A stretch of DNA of 64,000 nucleotides from Lysobacterales bacterium 66-474. Lineage in GTDB: Bacteria > Pseudomonadota > Gammaproteobacteria > Xanthomonadales > Rhodanobacteraceae. The notes under the pieces are model-generated. The model worked only from the letters and a program-made list of their open reading frames with translations, was not told the DNA's origin and did not search any database. A program made the translations under genes and the position numbers. The stretch spans positions 930,001-994,000 of the forward strand of contig MKWP01000015.1 in assembly GCA_001899805.1 (NCBI GenBank), read 5' to 3'. Of this stretch, positions 49,389 to 58,735 are shown in pieces. How positions within the stretch are numbered: position 1 is the stretch's first letter; each line of letters begins with the position of its first letter.

Positions 49389-50243
49389 TCATGGATTGCC
49401 TGTCGCGATGGGCCGCGCAGGATCGCCGACCCATCCGCTCCACGACGGCGCGAACAGGCGCGAACCGTGCAGGCCCGCGGCCTCCATCGCCAGCAGGTTG
49501 TGGCAAGCGGTCACGCCGGAACCGCACATGTGGATCACGTCCGCGGGATCGCGGCCATCCAGCAAGCGGGCGAATTCGTCGAGCAACGCAGCGGGTGGCT
49601 TGAAGCGTCCGTCCGCCTGCAGGTTTTCGGAAAACGGCCGGTTGCGTGCGCCCGGCACATGCCCGCCGACGCGATCGATCGGCTCCTGCTCGCCGCGAAA
49701 ACGCGGGGCTGCACGCGCGTCCAGCACCAGCGTGGACGCTTCTCCGCGCAGCCGTTCGAGTTCGGGGTAATACACCACCGCGTGCGTGTCGATGGCCAAC
49801 CTGACGGGCCGCGCCGCGGCCTTCTCCGCGGCACGGGATTCCACCGGCAAGCCGGCGTCCCGCCGCGCCTGCCAGCCGCCATCGAGCACCTGTGCATCGA
49901 TGCCCGCGGTGCGCAGCATCCACCACGCGCGCGCCGCGGCCAGTGCGCCACCGGCGTCGTCATAGGCCACCACCCGCATCCCGCGCCGCCAACCCCAACG
50001 CGACAAGCTGCGCGCGAACGCCGGCACGTCCGGCAGGGGATGGCGACCCAGGCCCTGCTTCGACAAGTCCGACAGGTCATGATCCAGGTTCGCGTACACC
50101 GCGCCGGGAACGTGTGCGTCCAGGTAATCGCGCTCGCCCTTGCCGGGATCGGCGAGCGTGAAACGACAGTCGAGAATCAGCAGCGACTTGGGCGACAACG
50201 CCGCGAGGTCTTTCGCTTCGATCAACACATTCCGTCCGTTCAT
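49389..50243 (-). CDS. sseA: 3-mercaptopyruvate sulfurtransferase
   Basis: Two-rhodanese-domain enzyme of 284 residues. The catalytic Cys is C240 in MCGSGVTACHN; the CGSGVTA loop marks a mercaptopyruvate sulfurtransferase rather than a thiosulfate rhodanese (CRKGVTA). The N-terminal domain is inactive, as in the family. The start overlaps the nudL stop (ATGA). Confidence 0.93.
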   Translation of the reverse strand: MNGRNVLIEAKDLAALSPKSLLILDCRFTLADPGKGERDYLDAHVPGAVYANLDHDLSDLSKQGLGRHPLPDVPAFARSLSRWGWRRGMRVVAYDDAGGALAAARAWWMLRTAGIDAQVLDGGWQARRDAGLPVESRAAEKAAARPVRLAIDTHAVVYYPELERLRGEASTLVLDARAAPRFRGEQEPIDRVGGHVPGARNRPFSENLQADGRFKPPAALLDEFARLLDGRDPADVIHMCGSGVTACHNLLAMEAAGLHGSRLFAPSWSGWVGDPARPIATGNP

Positions 50244-50845
50244 GCGATGCGTCCCATCCTTCGCAACAGGTTCACCAGCATGGACGCGGTCGCGCCCCAG
50301 ATGCGCGGTTCGACGCCGACGTACTCATCCACCTTGCGGATTCCCCACGGCGAATGGTAGTCCACCTGGCGGACGTTGCCGGGGTCGAGCAGGAACGCGA
50401 GCGGCACTTCGAAAAGCCTGGCGACCTCGTCCGGTTGCGGTACCAGCACGGCGTCGGGCGCCAACCGCGCAACCACCGGCGTCACGCAGAATCCACTCAC
50501 GGTTTCGAGACGATCGAGATAACCCAGTGGTTCGACCGCCGCCGGGTCCAGCGCGATTTCCTCGCGACCTTCGCGCAACGCCGTCGCGACCGCGCCGGCG
50601 TCGGCCGGATCGGACCGGCCACCTGGGAAACTCACCTGCCCCGCATGCCGCACGAGGTCGTCGCGTCGCAACGTGAACACCACGCGCGGTTCCGGCGTGG
50701 CGCGGATCGCCATCAACACGGCGGCTTCGTCGCGCGGTCCGTCACCGATCATCTCGACCAGGTAATCATGGTTCCAGCCCCGCATGCCGGGCGGCGCATC
50801 CAAAGGATGCAACGCACGCACCACCGCGTCCAGGCCGTCGATCAT
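50240..50845 (-). CDS. nudL: CoA pyrophosphatase, NUDIX family
   Basis: Predicted to cleave CoA or CoA esters at the pyrophosphate. It has 201 residues. The box VSFPGGRSDPADAGAVATAL then REGREEIAL combines the UPF0035 (NudL/YeaB) signature with the REGREE part of the Nudix motif. It is coupled to sseA by a 4-bp overlap, and the DUF1289 gene overlaps its start in the same way. Confidence 0.9.
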   Translation of the reverse strand: MIDGLDAVVRALHPLDAPPGMRGWNHDYLVEMIGDGPRDEAAVLMAIRATPEPRVVFTLRRDDLVRHAGQVSFPGGRSDPADAGAVATALREGREEIALDPAAVEPLGYLDRLETVSGFCVTPVVARLAPDAVLVPQPDEVARLFEVPLAFLLDPGNVRQVDYHSPWGIRKVDEYVGVEPRIWGATASMLVNLLRRMGRIA

Positions 50846-51042
50846 GGCCGCGCCGGCGGACGCAGCGGCTGCACCTCGCGCATCCAGCGCCGGCGCTCGT
50901 CATCACCCATCGCGCTCCAGCGGGCGATCTCGGACAGCGTGCGCCGACAACCCTCGCAAAGTCCGTGCGCGTCCATGCGGCAGATGCCGGTGCACGGGCT
51001 GAGCGGCGCGGTGTGTGGCGGGTGCGATGACCGGGGTTGCAT
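50842..51042 (-). CDS. DUF1289 domain-containing small protein
   Basis: A 66-residue protein with the DUF1289 pattern SPCTGICRMDAHGLCEGCRR followed by TLSEIARWSAMGDDERRRWM. The four Cys (C17, C21, C29, C32) suggest a metal or Fe-S site. Its stop overlaps the nudL start, the usual partner gene in related genomes (recalled). Function unknown. Confidence 0.88.
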   Translation of the reverse strand: MQPRSSHPPHTAPLSPCTGICRMDAHGLCEGCRRTLSEIARWSAMGDDERRRWMREVQPLRPPARP

Positions 51043-51229
51043 GCGCCAAGCCTAGCGCAGGTGCGGTGAATGCAACCGTGAACCCTGCCCGCACTCTCGC
51101 CCTGTCCAGCCAGCGGGCTTCCCGCGCCCTTGAGTCGAGAAGGTGGCAAGACGCGCAACGCGCATCTTGTCGGGGTTGTGGAGGGATGACGCGGAATGTC
51201 CGACCGAAGCGTGCAGCAGCGAACCCGAC

Positions 51230-51946
51230 TTACGGTTTCACGCCAAGCAGGTGTATGTCGAACACCAACGCTTCGTTCGGTCCGATCCGGGGCGGTTCGC
51301 CGCGGATGCCGTAGGCCTGGTCGGGCGGGATGAACACTTTCCAGTGGTCGCCGACATGCATGCGGGTGATGATCTCGCGCCAGCCGGGGATCATCTGGTT
51401 GACCGGGAACACCACCGGCTTGCCGCGGTCCTCGGTGTTGTCGAAGATCGTGCCGTCCAGGAACTCGCCGCGGTATTGCAGGGTGACATCGCTGTCCATG
51501 GTCGGACTCTTGTCGGCAGAACCGCCATCGAGCACCTTGTACTGCACGCCGGACGGCAGGGTGACCACGCCCTGTTTCTTCTTGTTGTCGGCAAAGAATT
51601 CGCGCGCCTTTTGCAGGTTTGCGGCAGCGAGTTTTTCGTACGCGGCACGCGCTTCGGCGATCATCTGCTGCTGCATCGCCTGGATCACCTGCTGCATCAC
51701 CTGCGGCGAATACTCGGGCTTCTTGCGCGAATAGCCGTCCTGCACGCCGCGCAGCACGGTCGAGATGTCGACATCCGGCCTGCGCCGGCCGAGGTCGAGT
51801 CCGGCCTCGTAACCGAGTGCGTAGGAAAGTTCGGCACGGTTGTTCGCGACGGGCGTGGCCGACGCCTTGGGAGATTGCGCGACGGCGCGCTCGAGCGGCC
51901 ACAGCACGCCCGCCGCCAGCACCATCACGATGACGATCCTGTTCAT
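51230..51946 (-). CDS. FKBP-type peptidyl-prolyl cis-trans isomerase, Mip/FkpA-like
   Basis: Exported foldase of 238 residues. A signal peptide (about 1-24) precedes a helical dimerisation region (about 30-125, Gln-rich around VMQQVIQAMQQQM). The FKBP domain runs from about 130, with YKVLDGGSADKSPTMDSDVT, the GTIFDNTEDRG loop and PDQAYGIRGEPPRIGPNEAL. Start MNRIVIVMVL at 51946; the open frame upstream translates short GATCCATTGCC-type repeats and is not signal-like. Confidence 0.92.
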   Translation of the reverse strand: MNRIVIVMVLAAGVLWPLERAVAQSPKASATPVANNRAELSYALGYEAGLDLGRRRPDVDISTVLRGVQDGYSRKKPEYSPQVMQQVIQAMQQQMIAEARAAYEKLAAANLQKAREFFADNKKKQGVVTLPSGVQYKVLDGGSADKSPTMDSDVTLQYRGEFLDGTIFDNTEDRGKPVVFPVNQMIPGWREIITRMHVGDHWKVFIPPDQAYGIRGEPPRIGPNEALVFDIHLLGVKP

Positions 51947-52083
51947 GCCCGACCTTGATCCGTTGTCGCCTGATCCATTGCCGTCCGATCCATTACCGTC
52001 GCGGGCACGCCTGCACCCGCCCTGCACCATCCGAAACCGGAGTCCCATGCTTTGAGCATGGCGACCCCGAAAGGTTCCTCATG

Positions 52084-52917
52084 TTAAGGGTGTTGCCGGT
52101 ACTTCAGCTCGCCCGCTGCAACCCGCAAATCCAGCCGGTTTTCGGACGGCGCCAGCGGACAGGTCGCGTAGGGAGTGAACGCGCACGGCGGGTTGTAGGC
52201 CCGGTTGAAGTCCAGCACGATCCTGCCGTCGCCCGGCATGTCGGCATACAGGAAACGCGCGGCGCCGTAGGTTTCCTTGCCCGAGGTGCGGTCGGCGAAA
52301 ATCAGGAACAGCCGGGTATCGCCCGGTACTTCCACCACGGGATACAGCTCGAAGCGTTGTCCGTCGCGTTCGAACACGGCCTTGCCGGGGGCCGGATAGT
52401 TTTCGATGGTGCCGATCACGGTGCCGGTGGCGAGCTGGAACGGCGGATCCAGCGGCTGCCAATCCGCGACGATCCGCCATGCCGGATCCACCGGGAAACG
52501 CTCGATGCCCGCGAACTGCGTGCGGGTGGGAGCTTCGGTATCGCGCACGCGCAACCCTTTCCTGCCACCGCGGTCGATGGCGATGAAACTGACGCTGCCG
52601 AACCCAACGATCGTCGGATCGGCGAGGCTGTCGTCCACCAACCTCGCCTGCATCGCTGGCAGGCCGTCGATGGTTGCGCCGCTTGCCGGATCCAGTGCGA
52701 TCGTGAGCGTTCCGTCTTCGGCCCATTCGACCGTGCCCAGCCGCGTCGGCACCTTCGCCAGCACGAGGTCGTTGTCCGCGGCGCTGCCGATCCTGTTCAC
52801 GCCGGGCTGCAGCCATTCGAGGCCGACCAGGCTCAACCAGCCGTCCGGCGCGGTCAGACGCGCGATGCGCGCGGCGTGCCAGCGTTCGACTTCCTGCGTG
52901 TAGCTGTCAGTCGTCAT
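52084..52917 (-). CDS. DUF1684 domain-containing protein
   Basis: A 277-residue cytoplasmic protein, no signal peptide. It has the DUF1684 pattern: WRAAR-type start (EVERWHAARIARLTAPDGWL) and C-terminal RIVLDFNRAYNPPCAFTPYA with the CPLAPSENRL tail. The family resembles a beta-sandwich of unknown biochemical role. It starts 1 bp after the mutL stop, so it is part of the same transcript. Confidence 0.88.
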   Translation of the reverse strand: MTTDSYTQEVERWHAARIARLTAPDGWLSLVGLEWLQPGVNRIGSAADNDLVLAKVPTRLGTVEWAEDGTLTIALDPASGATIDGLPAMQARLVDDSLADPTIVGFGSVSFIAIDRGGRKGLRVRDTEAPTRTQFAGIERFPVDPAWRIVADWQPLDPPFQLATGTVIGTIENYPAPGKAVFERDGQRFELYPVVEVPGDTRLFLIFADRTSGKETYGAARFLYADMPGDGRIVLDFNRAYNPPCAFTPYATCPLAPSENRLDLRVAAGELKYRQHP

Positions 52918-52918
52918 G

Positions 52919-54682
52919 TCACCTCCCGCGCAGAAACAACTTGTCGAGTTCGGCCACGGACAACTGCGTCCAGGTCGGCCGCCCATGGTTGCATTGGCCG
53001 GAGCGTTCGGTCGCTTCCATTTCGCGCAACAGCGCGTTCATTTCCGGGATCGTCAGGCGCCGATGCGCGCGTACCGAACCGTGGCACGCCATCGTCGAAA
53101 GCAATTCGTTTTGCAGTTCTTCGAGTTTGCGCGAATTGCCGTGCTCGGCGAGTTCGGCCAGCACGTCGCGCGCGAGCTGCGCGGCATCCGCGCCATCCAG
53201 CAGGGCGGGAATCCGGCGCGCGGTGACCTGGCGCGGACCGCTGCGATCCAGTTCCATGCCGTAGGCCGCCAGGATCTCCGCGTACTCCTCTGCAGCCGCC
53301 GCTTCGCGTTCGCTGACCGCGATCGCCTCGGGCACCAGCAGATGTTGCGAACGCACCTGGTTGGCGTCGCGCGCCGCCTTCAGTTTTTCGTAGGTCACGC
53401 GTTCGTGCGCGGCGTGCATGTCGACCAGCACGAGTCCTTGCGCGTTCTCGGCCAGGATGTAGATGCCCGCGAGCTGCGCCAGCGCGTAACCGAGTGGCGG
53501 CGCTTCGCCTGCTTCCGGTTCCGGCATCCGCAGCGGTTCGGCCATCGTGCTGGCGTCGCGTCGCCCCAGCAACGCGGCGTACGGATCGGCCGGGGCTTCA
53601 CGCACGCCCAAACCGAATTGCCGGAACGGCACGGCCGGATAGCCGGCCCCGGCGCTGCCGGCGCCGGCCGGCGCCGGCGTGGCAGCGCTTTCGCCCGCGC
53701 GCGTGTGCGCCACCGCGTCATGCAGCGCGTGATACAGGAAATCGTGCACCAGCCGCGCATCGCGGAAACGCACTTCGCGCTTGGCCGGATGCACGTTGAC
53801 GTCCACGCCCGCGGGGTCGAGTTCCAGGAACAGCACGAAGGCCGGATGCCGACCGTGGTAAAGCACGTCCTCGTAGGCCTGGCGCACCGCGTGCGCGACA
53901 CTCTTGTCGCGCACCAGGCGGCCGTTGACATGGAAGTACTGCTGGTCGGCCTGCGCGCGCGACGCGGTCGGCAAGCCGATCCAGCCGCGCAATGCCAGTC
54001 CCGCCGCCGCGTGGTCGATGCGCAGGCAGGCTTGCGCAAACGCGTCGCCCAGCAATTCGCCCGCGCGCTGCAGTTGCGCGGCCTCGTCCGCTGCCGGCTT
54101 CAGCATGCGGATCGGCCTGCCGTTGTGCACCAGGCGAAACTCGACCTCGGGCCGCGCCAGCGCCAGCGATCGCACCAGCTCGTCGATGTGGCCGAACTCG
54201 GTACGATCGCTGCGCAGGAACTTGCGCCGCGCCGGCACGGCGTGGAACAGGTCGCGCACTTCGATGCTGGTGCCGACCGGGTGCGCGGCGGGCCGCGTCG
54301 TGCCGTTTTCGATGCGCGCACCTTGCGCGTCCGCCGCGCGGCGCGAGGCGATCGACATCCGCGACACCGAAGCGATCGACGCCAGTGCCTCGCCGCGGAA
54401 GCCCATGCTGGCGACGCGGGTCAGGTCGTCGAAACTCGCGATCTTGCTGGTCGCGTGCGGCGCCAGCGCCAGCGGCAACTCGTCTGCCGCGATCCCCGCG
54501 CCGTCGTCGCGCACGCGGATCAGGCGCATGCCGCCCTGCTCGACTTCGATGTCGATGCGACGCGCGCCGGCATCGAGGCTGTTCTCCGCGAGCTCCTTCA
54601 CCACCGAAGCCGGGCGCTCGATCACCTCGCCGGCGGCGATCTGGTTGACGAGTTCCGGAGACAGCGGGCGGATGGGTGGCAT
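52919..54682 (-). CDS. mutL: DNA mismatch repair protein MutL (endonuclease type)
   Basis: Mismatch-repair ATPase of 587 residues. GHKL motifs: [20 protein letters not shown], and [16 protein letters not shown]. The C-terminal domain contains [12 protein letters not shown] (about residues 420-431), equal to the DQHA(X)2E(X)4E endonuclease motif with Gln replaced by Met, as in Pseudomonas MutL. E. coli MutL lacks this. A MutH-independent pathway is therefore likely. Start [20 protein letters not shown] at 54682 is set by family; a dispersed repeat lies upstream. Confidence 0.97.
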   Translation of the reverse strand: MPPIRPLSPELVNQIAAGEVIERPASVVKELAENSLDAGARRIDIEVEQGGMRLIRVRDDGAGIAADELPLALAPHATSKIASFDDLTRVASMGFRGEALASIASVSRMSIASRRAADAQGARIENGTTRPAAHPVGTSIEVRDLFHAVPARRKFLRSDRTEFGHIDELVRSLALARPEVEFRLVHNGRPIRMLKPAADEAAQLQRAGELLGDAFAQACLRIDHAAAGLALRGWIGLPTASRAQADQQYFHVNGRLVRDKSVAHAVRQAYEDVLYHGRHPAFVLFLELDPAGVDVNVHPAKREVRFRDARLVHDFLYHALHDAVAHTRAGESAATPAPAGAGSAGAGYPAVPFRQFGLGVREAPADPYAALLGRRDASTMAEPLRMPEPEAGEAPPLGYALAQLAGIYILAENAQGLVLVDMHAAHERVTYEKLKAARDANQVRSQHLLVPEAIAVSEREAAAAEEYAEILAAYGMELDRSGPRQVTARRIPALLDGADAAQLARDVLAELAEHGNSRKLEELQNELLSTMACHGSVRAHRRLTIPEMNALLREMEATERSGQCNHGRPTWTQLSVAELDKLFLRGR

Positions 54683-54732
54683 CAGCAACAACCGAGAAGA
54701 GGCTGCGAGCAACGCGAACCGGGATGCCGCGC

Positions 54733-54870
54733 GACCGTCGCGAGCGACAACGCCATCCATGGCGAGAGATCTCCGTGATTGCGTGACGCCGGAGCGCAGC
54801 AAGCGGAGCGTACACGACAGTACGTGAGCATTGCGAGCACCGCCGGCGCGCAAGCTGCCAAGCGCAGCAG
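54733..54870. repeat. Two-copy dispersed element, copy 2 (ppnN-mutL gap)
   Basis: Matches 11537-11635 and 11712-11759, contiguous here. It spans from 2 bp beyond the ppnN stop to about 50 bp before the mutL start, the same placement relative to genes as copy 1. Shared marker sequences are GCAGCAAGCGGAGCGTACAC and GAGCACCGCCGGCGCGCAAG. Confidence 0.75.
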
Positions 54871-54871
54871 G

Positions 54872-56278
54872 TCAGGCGGCATTCCCGGGAACAATCCGGT
54901 AGCACGGCACATACTTGCTCCCCGGCAGCTTCATGCGCCGCTGCGCGACGAAGCTTTGCAGCAGCGCATCGAGCGCGCGCATGAACTCGGGGTCGCCGTG
55001 GATTTCGTAAGGACCATGCCGGTCGATCTGGTTCATGCCCTCTTCCTTGACGTTGCCGGCGACGATGCCTGAGAAAGCTCGGCGCATGTCGGCGGCGAGC
55101 TCGTGCGGAGCGCGGCCACGGTGCAGGTCCAGCGCGGCCATCGCCGCGTGGGTCGGCTGGAACGGCTGCTGGAACGGCAGGTCGACGGTGATTTCCCAGT
55201 TGAAGAAGAATGCATCGTGCTGCTCGACGCGGTGCTCGCGCACGTCCTCGATGCCGGCGTTCATCGCGTGCGCGACCGCGACCGGATCGTCGATGATGAT
55301 CTTGTAGCGCCGCGCGGCGGCTTCGCCCAGCACCAAACGCAGGAACCTGTCGATCTGCTCGAAATACGGCGCCGATTCGGCCGGTCCGGTGAACACCAGC
55401 GGGAACGGGATGCTGGCGTTGGCGGGGCTCAACAGGATGCCGAGCAGGTACAGGATTTCTTCCGCCGTGCCGACGCCGCCCGGGAACACGATGAAACCGT
55501 GGCCGACGCGCACGAAGGCTTCCAGCCGCTTCTCGATGTCGGGCAGGATCACCAGGCTGTTGACGATCGGGTTCGGCGATTCGGCCGCGATGATGCTGGG
55601 TTCGGTGAGGCCGATGTAGCGGTTGTCGTAGTGCCGCTGCTTGGCGTGCGCGATGGTCGCGCCTTTCATCGGTCCCTTCATCGCGCCGGGACCACAACCA
55701 GTGCAGATGTCCATGCCGCGCAAGCCGAGCTGGTAGCCGACGGTCTTGGTGTAGTCGTATTCCTCGCGCGAGATCGCGTGCCCGCCCCAGCACACCACGA
55801 GGTTGGGATCGAAGCGCGCGCGCAGCACCCGCGCGTTGCGCAGGATGTCGAACACCGCGTGGGTGATGCCGCTGGATTCGGACAGGTCGAACTCGCCCGA
55901 ATTCAGCCTGGTCGACACGTACACGATGTCGCGCACCACCGCGAACAGAAGTTCATTGGTGCCGCGGATGATCTTGCCGTCGACGAACGCCTGCGCCGGC
56001 GCGTTCTTCAGATCCAGCTTGACGCCGCGATCCTGTTGCAGCACCTGGATGTCGAAATCCGGGTACTGGTCGAGCATCGCGCGCGCGCTGTCCTGCATCG
56101 CGCCCGAAGTCAGCACCGCCAGCGAACAGGAGCGCAGCAGCGCATGCAATCCCGACGAAGTGGCGTCGCGCAGGCGCGCGATCTCGTTGCGCGACAGCAG
56201 GTCCAGGGTGCCGGCCGGCACGATCTGCGCGTTGACGGTGGCAGGACGCGCAGGCGTTGCTTGACTGACATCGTTCAT
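54872..56278 (-). CDS. ppnN: Nucleotide 5'-monophosphate nucleosidase (LOG family)
   Basis: Cleaves the N-glycosidic bond of nucleoside monophosphates; in E. coli it is regulated by (p)ppGpp. It has 468 residues (E. coli 454). The LOG motif is FPGGVGTAEEIL (about 265-276); N- and C-terminal flanking domains of PpnN (YgdH) are present, as in LDLLSRNEIARLRD. It is followed by mutL and preceded 4 bp away by a marC-type gene. Confidence 0.93.
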   Translation of the reverse strand: MNDVSQATPARPATVNAQIVPAGTLDLLSRNEIARLRDATSSGLHALLRSCSLAVLTSGAMQDSARAMLDQYPDFDIQVLQQDRGVKLDLKNAPAQAFVDGKIIRGTNELLFAVVRDIVYVSTRLNSGEFDLSESSGITHAVFDILRNARVLRARFDPNLVVCWGGHAISREEYDYTKTVGYQLGLRGMDICTGCGPGAMKGPMKGATIAHAKQRHYDNRYIGLTEPSIIAAESPNPIVNSLVILPDIEKRLEAFVRVGHGFIVFPGGVGTAEEILYLLGILLSPANASIPFPLVFTGPAESAPYFEQIDRFLRLVLGEAAARRYKIIIDDPVAVAHAMNAGIEDVREHRVEQHDAFFFNWEITVDLPFQQPFQPTHAAMAALDLHRGRAPHELAADMRRAFSGIVAGNVKEEGMNQIDRHGPYEIHGDPEFMRALDALLQSFVAQRRMKLPGSKYVPCYRIVPGNAA

Positions 56279-56282
56279 CGCA

Positions 56283-56888
56283 TCAACCAGCCTTCAAATA
56301 CGCTTCGACGCCGCCCAGGATCATCTGCGCGGCCAGTGCGATCAGCAACATCCCCATCACGCGTTCCACGGCCGCGAGCACGCTCTCGCCCAGGAACTTG
56401 AACAGCCAGGTGGAGGCCAGCAGGATCACCGCGGTGGCCAGCCACGCGATCAGCAGCGCCACGCCCCATTCCAGTTCGCGGCCCGGCTGCGCGCTGGTCA
56501 GCAGCAGCAGCGTCGCCATCGCCGACGGGCCTGCCACGCCGGGAATCGCCAGCGGCACGATGAACGGCTCGCCCTGGCCCGTGGGTCCGAAGATGCCGCC
56601 ATCCCGCGGCGGGAACACCATCTTGATCGCGATCAGGAACAGCACCACGCCGCCACCGATGGCAATGGCTTCCTGGCGCAGCTGCATGACCGACAGCAGG
56701 CCGCGTCCGCCGATCAGGAACGCGACCAGCACGCCCAGCGCGATCAACAGTTCGCGGACCATCACCCAACGGCGACGCTTGGGTGGCACGTCCTTGAGGA
56801 TCGACAGGAAGAACGGCACGTTGCCGGGCGCATCCAGCACCAGGAACAACGTGATGCACGCCGACACGATGGTCATCTGCTGGTGCAT
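56283..56888 (-). CDS. MarC/YhgN family integral membrane protein
   Basis: Six-helix inner-membrane protein of 201 residues. The UPF0056 hallmarks are ITLFLVLDAPGNVPFFLSIL near the N-terminus and PLAIPGVAGPSAMATLLLL in the middle. The family was once linked to multiple antibiotic resistance but has no confirmed transport role. It is packed between ppnN (4 bp) and an SDR gene (3 bp), suggesting one transcript. Confidence 0.9.
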   Translation of the reverse strand: MHQQMTIVSACITLFLVLDAPGNVPFFLSILKDVPPKRRRWVMVRELLIALGVLVAFLIGGRGLLSVMQLRQEAIAIGGGVVLFLIAIKMVFPPRDGGIFGPTGQGEPFIVPLAIPGVAGPSAMATLLLLTSAQPGRELEWGVALLIAWLATAVILLASTWLFKFLGESVLAAVERVMGMLLIALAAQMILGGVEAYLKAG

Positions 56889-56891
56889 GAC

Positions 56892-57677
56892 TCAATCCTT
56901 GCCGACTTCGGCACCGCGAAGATCGAGCAACTTCCCGCGCGCCGCGCGGCCATCCGGCGACAACAGATACAACACTGCATCGGCGGCCTTTTCGGGCGTG
57001 GCCACCTTGTCCGGATCCTCGCCGGCCCACACGGTGCGGCGCAACGCGGTGCGCATCGGTGCCGGCAGCAGCGTGTGGACGCGCAAGGGGGTTTCGTCGG
57101 TTTCCTCGTGCAGGATCGACGCCAGTCCTTCCAAACCCGCCTTGGCGACACCGTAGGCGCCCCAGTGCGCGCTGCCCATGCGACGCGGATCGTCCAGCAC
57201 GAATACCACCGCGCTGTCGTCGCGCGCCAGCAGCAACGGCATGCACGCCTGGGTCAGCAGGAACGGGGCGGACAGGTCCACATGCAGCGTGGTGATCCAT
57301 TCCTCGGGCGACAGCATGGCGAGCGGTGTCAGGCCTTCGCACTTCACCGCCGCGTGCACGATGCCGTCGAGCCGGCCCAACTGGCGTTCGATCGATTCGG
57401 CGAAGGCCTGGTATTCGAGCGGCGAGGCGCCCTGCAGGTCCATCGGCTGCAATACCGGTTGCGACACCTCCGGCAGTGCCGCGATTTCGTCGTAGACCGG
57501 TTCCAGCGCGCGCGCCTTGCGGTCGGCCAGCAACACGGTCGCACCGGCTTTCGCGCACGCCAGCGCGGAGGCACGACCCAAGCCCCCCGCTGCGCCGGTG
57601 ATCAGGATGACCCTTCCCGCCAGCGACGCCGCGGCAGGCGTCCAGCCCGCCGGCAGACGCGCGACGGGCAAGCTCAT
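56892..57677 (-). CDS. Short-chain dehydrogenase/reductase, YciK-like
   Basis: NAD(P)-dependent oxidoreductase of 261 residues. The glycine motif is [21 protein letters not shown] (about 24-44, part quoted); a variant NAG segment (HAAVKCEG) replaces NNAG; the catalytic Tyr-Lys is YGVAK. It resembles YciK, whose substrate is unknown. Its start overlaps grxD (ATGA). Confidence 0.88.
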   Translation of the reverse strand: MSLPVARLPAGWTPAAASLAGRVILITGAAGGLGRASALACAKAGATVLLADRKARALEPVYDEIAALPEVSQPVLQPMDLQGASPLEYQAFAESIERQLGRLDGIVHAAVKCEGLTPLAMLSPEEWITTLHVDLSAPFLLTQACMPLLLARDDSAVVFVLDDPRRMGSAHWGAYGVAKAGLEGLASILHEETDETPLRVHTLLPAPMRTALRRTVWAGEDPDKVATPEKAADAVLYLLSPDGRAARGKLLDLRGAEVGKD

Positions 57678-58003
57678 TGGGCGGTCGCTTGCTTGGCGGC
57701 TTCCGCGACCATGCGCTGCAGCTCGCCGGATTCGTACAGTTCCAGCGTGATGTCGCAACCGCCGATCAGTTCGCCGTTGATGTAGAGCTGCGGGAAGGTC
57801 GGCCAGTTGGAATAGCGCGGCAGGTTGGCGCGGATTTCGGGATCCTCCAGCACGTTCACCGAGAAATACTCGGCGCCGGTGGCGTTGAGCGCCTGCGAGG
57901 TGCGCATGGAAAACCCGCACATCGGGAAATCCGGCGTGCCCTTCATGTACAGCACGATGGGGTGTTCGGACAGGGTGTTCTTGATGCGTTCGATGACGTC
58001 CAT
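57674..58003 (-). CDS. grxD: Monothiol glutaredoxin Grx4-type
   Basis: 109-residue monothiol glutaredoxin that carries and delivers [2Fe-2S] clusters, often with a BolA partner; ibaG is in this window. The CGFS active site is in [16 protein letters not shown] (Cys at 29). The GSH-binding [19 protein letters not shown] follows. It is divergent from sodB across a 111-bp gap. Confidence 0.96.
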   Translation of the reverse strand: MDVIERIKNTLSEHPIVLYMKGTPDFPMCGFSMRTSQALNATGAEYFSVNVLEDPEIRANLPRYSNWPTFPQLYINGELIGGCDITLELYESGELQRMVAEAAKQATAQ

Positions 58004-58114
58004 GGAGAGATCGGTCTAGAATGGAGGATGGTGTCGTGCGGACACTGCGCATTGTATCAGCGCACCACGCGCGCATGCCTTCCTCCAGCCTCTTCCCACT
58101 CCAAGGAGAATCCC

Positions 58115-58693
58115 ATGGCGATCGAACTTCCCCCGCTCCCCTACGAACGCGGCGCGCTGGCCCCGCACATCTCCGAGGAAACCCTGGACTTCCACTACGG
58201 CAAGCACCACAAGGCCTATGTCGACAACCTCAACAAGCAGATCGAGGGCACCGACTTCGCCGACATGAACCTCGAGGACATCGTGAAGAAGGCCACCGGC
58301 GGCATGTTCAACAACGCCGCGCAGGCCTGGAACCACACGTTCTACTGGAACTCGCTTTCGCCCAAGGGCGGCGGCGACCCGTCCGGCAAGCTGGCCGATG
58401 CCATCGGCAAGGCCTTCGGCGGCGTCGACAAGTTCAAGGCCGAGTTCGCCAAGATCGCGACCGGCACCTTCGGTTCCGGCTGGGCCTGGCTGGTGCAGCG
58501 CGCCGACGGTTCGCTGGGCCTGGTCTCGACGTCGAACGCCGGCACGCCGATCACCGGCAGCGATCGTCCGCTCTTGACCTGCGACGTGTGGGAACACGCC
58601 TATTACATCGACTACCGCAACGCGCGCGCCAAATACGTCGACGCGTACTGGAACCTGGTGAACTGGGATTTCGCGGCCAGCCAGATGGTGTAA
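58115..58693 (+). CDS. sodB: Superoxide dismutase, Fe/Mn family (Fe-type)
   Basis: Cytoplasmic superoxide dismutase, 192 residues. Metal ligands are visible in [13 protein letters not shown] (His 27), QAWNHTFYW (His 74) and [13 protein letters not shown] (Asp, His). The [14 protein letters not shown] segment favours iron. AAGGAGAA lies 7 bp before the ATG at 58115. A strong terminator follows. Confidence 0.96.
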   Translation: MAIELPPLPYERGALAPHISEETLDFHYGKHHKAYVDNLNKQIEGTDFADMNLEDIVKKATGGMFNNAAQAWNHTFYWNSLSPKGGGDPSGKLADAIGKAFGGVDKFKAEFAKIATGTFGSGWAWLVQRADGSLGLVSTSNAGTPITGSDRPLLTCDVWEHAYYIDYRNARAKYVDAYWNLVNWDFAASQMV

Positions 58694-58705
58694 GTCCGCT
58701 GCAAA

Positions 58706-58735
58706 GCCGCGCCGCACGCGGCGCGGTTTTCTTTC
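58706..58735 (+). terminator. Rho-independent terminator after sodB
   Basis: Stem CCGCGCCGC (58707-58715) with GCGGCGCGG (58718-58726), a very tight loop, then TTTTCTTT. It ends exactly at the glmM stop codon and separates the convergent sodB and glmM. Confidence 0.9.

Noticed and set aside
51947-52048. N-terminal extension of the FKBP gene encoding a Gly/Asn/Ser-rich stretch
   Set aside because: It is translated from imperfect GATCCATTGCC repeats and would bury the signal peptide; the ATG at 51946 gives a normal exported protein.
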